From JAWKWH01 sp965204295 (GTDB taxonomy: Bacteria > Pseudomonadota > Alphaproteobacteria > Rhizobiales > Rhizobiaceae): a DNA stretch of 64,000 bases. Positions 62,804 through 64,000 of this stretch are shown in pieces. The translations under genes were made by a program, and so were the position numbers. Below the pieces are notes generated by a model. It had not been told where the DNA came from. It searched no databases and was given only the letters and a program-made list of their open reading frames with translations. The stretch covers positions 744,001 to 808,000 of the forward strand of contig OZ241973.1 of the NCBI GenBank assembly GCA_965204295.1. The letters are read 5' to 3'. Position 1 is the stretch's first letter. Each line of letters starts with the position of its first letter.

Positions 62804-63918
62804 ATGATGAATCATGTAAGTCGCAGAAAGTTCCTGAAAGGGAGCGCGATAACGGCTGCCGCGACGACGGGTACGCTTGCGGTGCCGGCCGTGTGCCGGC
62901 CGTGGCGCGCGCGGAACCGGCAGTTTTGAAGATGCAGGCGGCATGGGGCGGCGGCATCTTTCTGGAAAACGCGCAATCTTATGTCGACCGCGTGCATGCG
63001 ATGGCCGGCAAGGACCTGAAGGTCGACCTCCTGCCTGTGAACTCGGTCGTGAAAACAAGCCAGATGCAGGATGCTGTCCACCGCGGCGTTCTTGATGCGG
63101 CCCACTATGTCCCGGCATACTGGTATTCGAAATCCAAGGCTGCTTCGCTGTTTGGCACCGGCCCGTGTTTCGGCTGGTCGAGCCAGGAAGTGCTCGGCTG
63201 GGTGCACTATGGCGGCGGCATGGACCTGTTCAACGAACTGATGGGCGCACTCGGCCTGAACGTCATTTCGTTTTTCAACTCGCCGATGCCGGCGCAGCCG
63301 CTGGGCTGGTTCAAGGAACAAATCACCGATGCATCGCAAATGGACGGGCTGAAATACCGGACCGTCGGTCTGGCCGCCGACGTACTTCTCGAAATGGGCA
63401 TGTCCGTCGTTCAGCTGCCAGGCGGTGAAATCCAGCCGGCCATGAAGTCAGGTCTGATTGATGCGGCCGAGTTCAACAATCCGACCTCGGACCGCGATTT
63501 CGGCATGCAGGACGTGTCGAAACATTATCATCTCGCTTCGTTCCATCAGAGCCAGGAATTCTTTGAAATCACCTTCAACAAAGGCAAATACGAAGCATTG
63601 CCGGCTGAACTGCAGGCGGTTCTCAAGCATGCGTCGGAGGCCGAGAATTCGAACTTCTACTGGCACAACACCAAGCGCTACTCCGAAGACCTCGTAAAGC
63701 TGCGCGATGAGCAGGGTGTCAATGTCCATCGTACGCCCGACTCGGTGATGTCGGCGCAGTTGAATGCCTGGGACATAGTCGTCGACAGGATATCGGGCGA
63801 AGATGCGTTCTTCGCCAAAGTGGTCGAGTCGCAAAAGGCGTACGCCAAGAATGTGATGAACTATCTCAACCTCAACCAGCCCGACTACAAACTGGCCTAT
63901 AAGCACCATTTCGGCTGA
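62804..63918 (+). pseudogene. TRAP transporter binding protein (DctP/TakP type), frameshifted in signal peptide
   Basis: The expected start is ATG 62804 (or 62807) after GGGAGGAA, giving MMNHVSRRKFLKGSAITAAA, a twin-arginine signal. A tandem duplication of 11 bases at 62882-62903 then shifts the frame to a stop at codon 42. The mature frame (ARAEPAVLKMQAAWGGGIF to the C-terminus YKLAYKHHFG) is otherwise complete, about 330 residues, with the DctP pattern of 2-oxo acid or C4-dicarboxylate binding proteins (GTGPCFGWSSQE, PGGEIQPAMKSGLID). It would feed a TRAP permease, probably the next genes beyond the window. Confidence 0.8.
62882..62903 (+). repeat. 11-bp tandem duplication causing a frameshift
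   Basis: GTGCCGGCCGT occurs twice in direct succession (62882-62892, 62893-62903). Losing one copy restores the frame from the Tat signal into the mature binding protein. Confidence 0.9.
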
Positions 63919-63940
63919 GGTTGATTCCTGCTATGAAATT

Positions 63941-63968
63941 GCATCGGGGGTTGTTTGGTCCCCGATGC
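63941..63968 (+). terminator. Hairpin after the TRAP binding-protein gene
   Basis: GCATCGGGG (63941-63949) pairs with CCCCGATGC (63960-63968) around a 10-base loop. No T-tract. Same placement as the hairpins after the two ABC binding-protein genes (8447 and 15005). Confidence 0.55.
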
Positions 63969-64000
63969 GAGGGGATGTCGGGCGGAGGCTTATGTGGCCG

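Overview
This window looks like an alphaproteobacterial chromosome, probably Hyphomicrobiales-like. The evidence is an mdh-sucC-sucD-sucA-sucB-lpd cluster, an sdhC-sdhD-sdhA-sdhB cluster, and rimM-trmD-rplS followed by leuC, with moderately high GC throughout. There is no rRNA, no CRISPR array and no tRNA that I could recognise. All calls come from reading translated sequence and motifs by eye; no database search was run.

Layout. (1) 1-10.5 kb: a catabolic block with an enoyl-CoA hydratase (cut by the window edge), a YdiF-type CoA-transferase, an aldo/keto reductase, a GMC oxidoreductase and a ribose-type ABC importer, next to a TetR regulator. A shared palindromic motif lies in the promoters. 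The importer operon is decaying: one permease is truncated, the ATPase has a frameshift in its Walker A motif, and an alcohol dehydrogenase is fused by deletion to the tail of an aldehyde dehydrogenase. A broken IS630-type element follows. (2) 11.7-28.5 kb: the most interesting region. A branched-chain-type ABC importer and a bacterial microcompartment (BMC) operon lie on the minus strand. The BMC operon encodes a glutamine-synthetase-like enzyme, one pentameric, one hexameric and one tandem-domain shell protein, an opine-dehydrogenase-like protein, a CoA-acylating aldehyde dehydrogenase, a malate-dehydrogenase-like enzyme with an N-terminal extension, and RidA. A divergent monomeric-sarcosine-oxidase-like flavoenzyme, GlxB/C/D (N-methylglutamate-synthase-like subunits) and a GntR regulator complete the locus. 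The near-palindrome TGnATACnGTATnCA occurs in front of the importer, between the BMC operon and the oxidase, before glxB and before the regulator, so the whole set looks like one regulon. (3) 30.4-40.6 kb: the TCA genes mdh to lpd, interrupted by a lipoprotein gene between sucC and sucD and by a GIY-YIG-type gene between sucB and lpd. (4) 40.8-43.0 kb: nested IS5- and IS630-family elements. (5) 43-55 kb: xerC, rimM-trmD-rplS, a polar amino acid ABC pair, a methyltransferase, leuC, the sdh operon with a VapD-like gene inserted between sdhA and sdhB, and an msrA gene with a stop codon in its catalytic motif. (6) 55-64 kb: a giant three-module sulfotransferase/glycosyltransferase with a repeated coiled coil, a guaA 3' remnant, a DnaQ-CBS-nucleotidyltransferase fusion, a YcgN-like protein, and a TRAP binding-protein gene with an 11-bp duplication in its signal peptide.

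How the BMC region may work (inference): an amine enters through the ABC importer and is joined to glutamate by the glutamine-synthetase-like enzyme. GlxBCD converts the product to an N-alkylglutamate, and the flavoprotein oxidase releases an aldehyde and glutamate. The aldehyde is then converted to acyl-CoA by the CoA-acylating dehydrogenase inside the shell, with the malate-dehydrogenase-like and opine-dehydrogenase-like enzymes recycling NAD(H) and RidA clearing imines. This resembles the N-methylglutamate pathway of methylotrophs joined to a metabolosome. I do not recognise it as a described system.

A second theme is gene loss and insertion: at least seven broken genes, and three small foreign-looking genes sitting exactly at gene junctions inside TCA-cycle operons.
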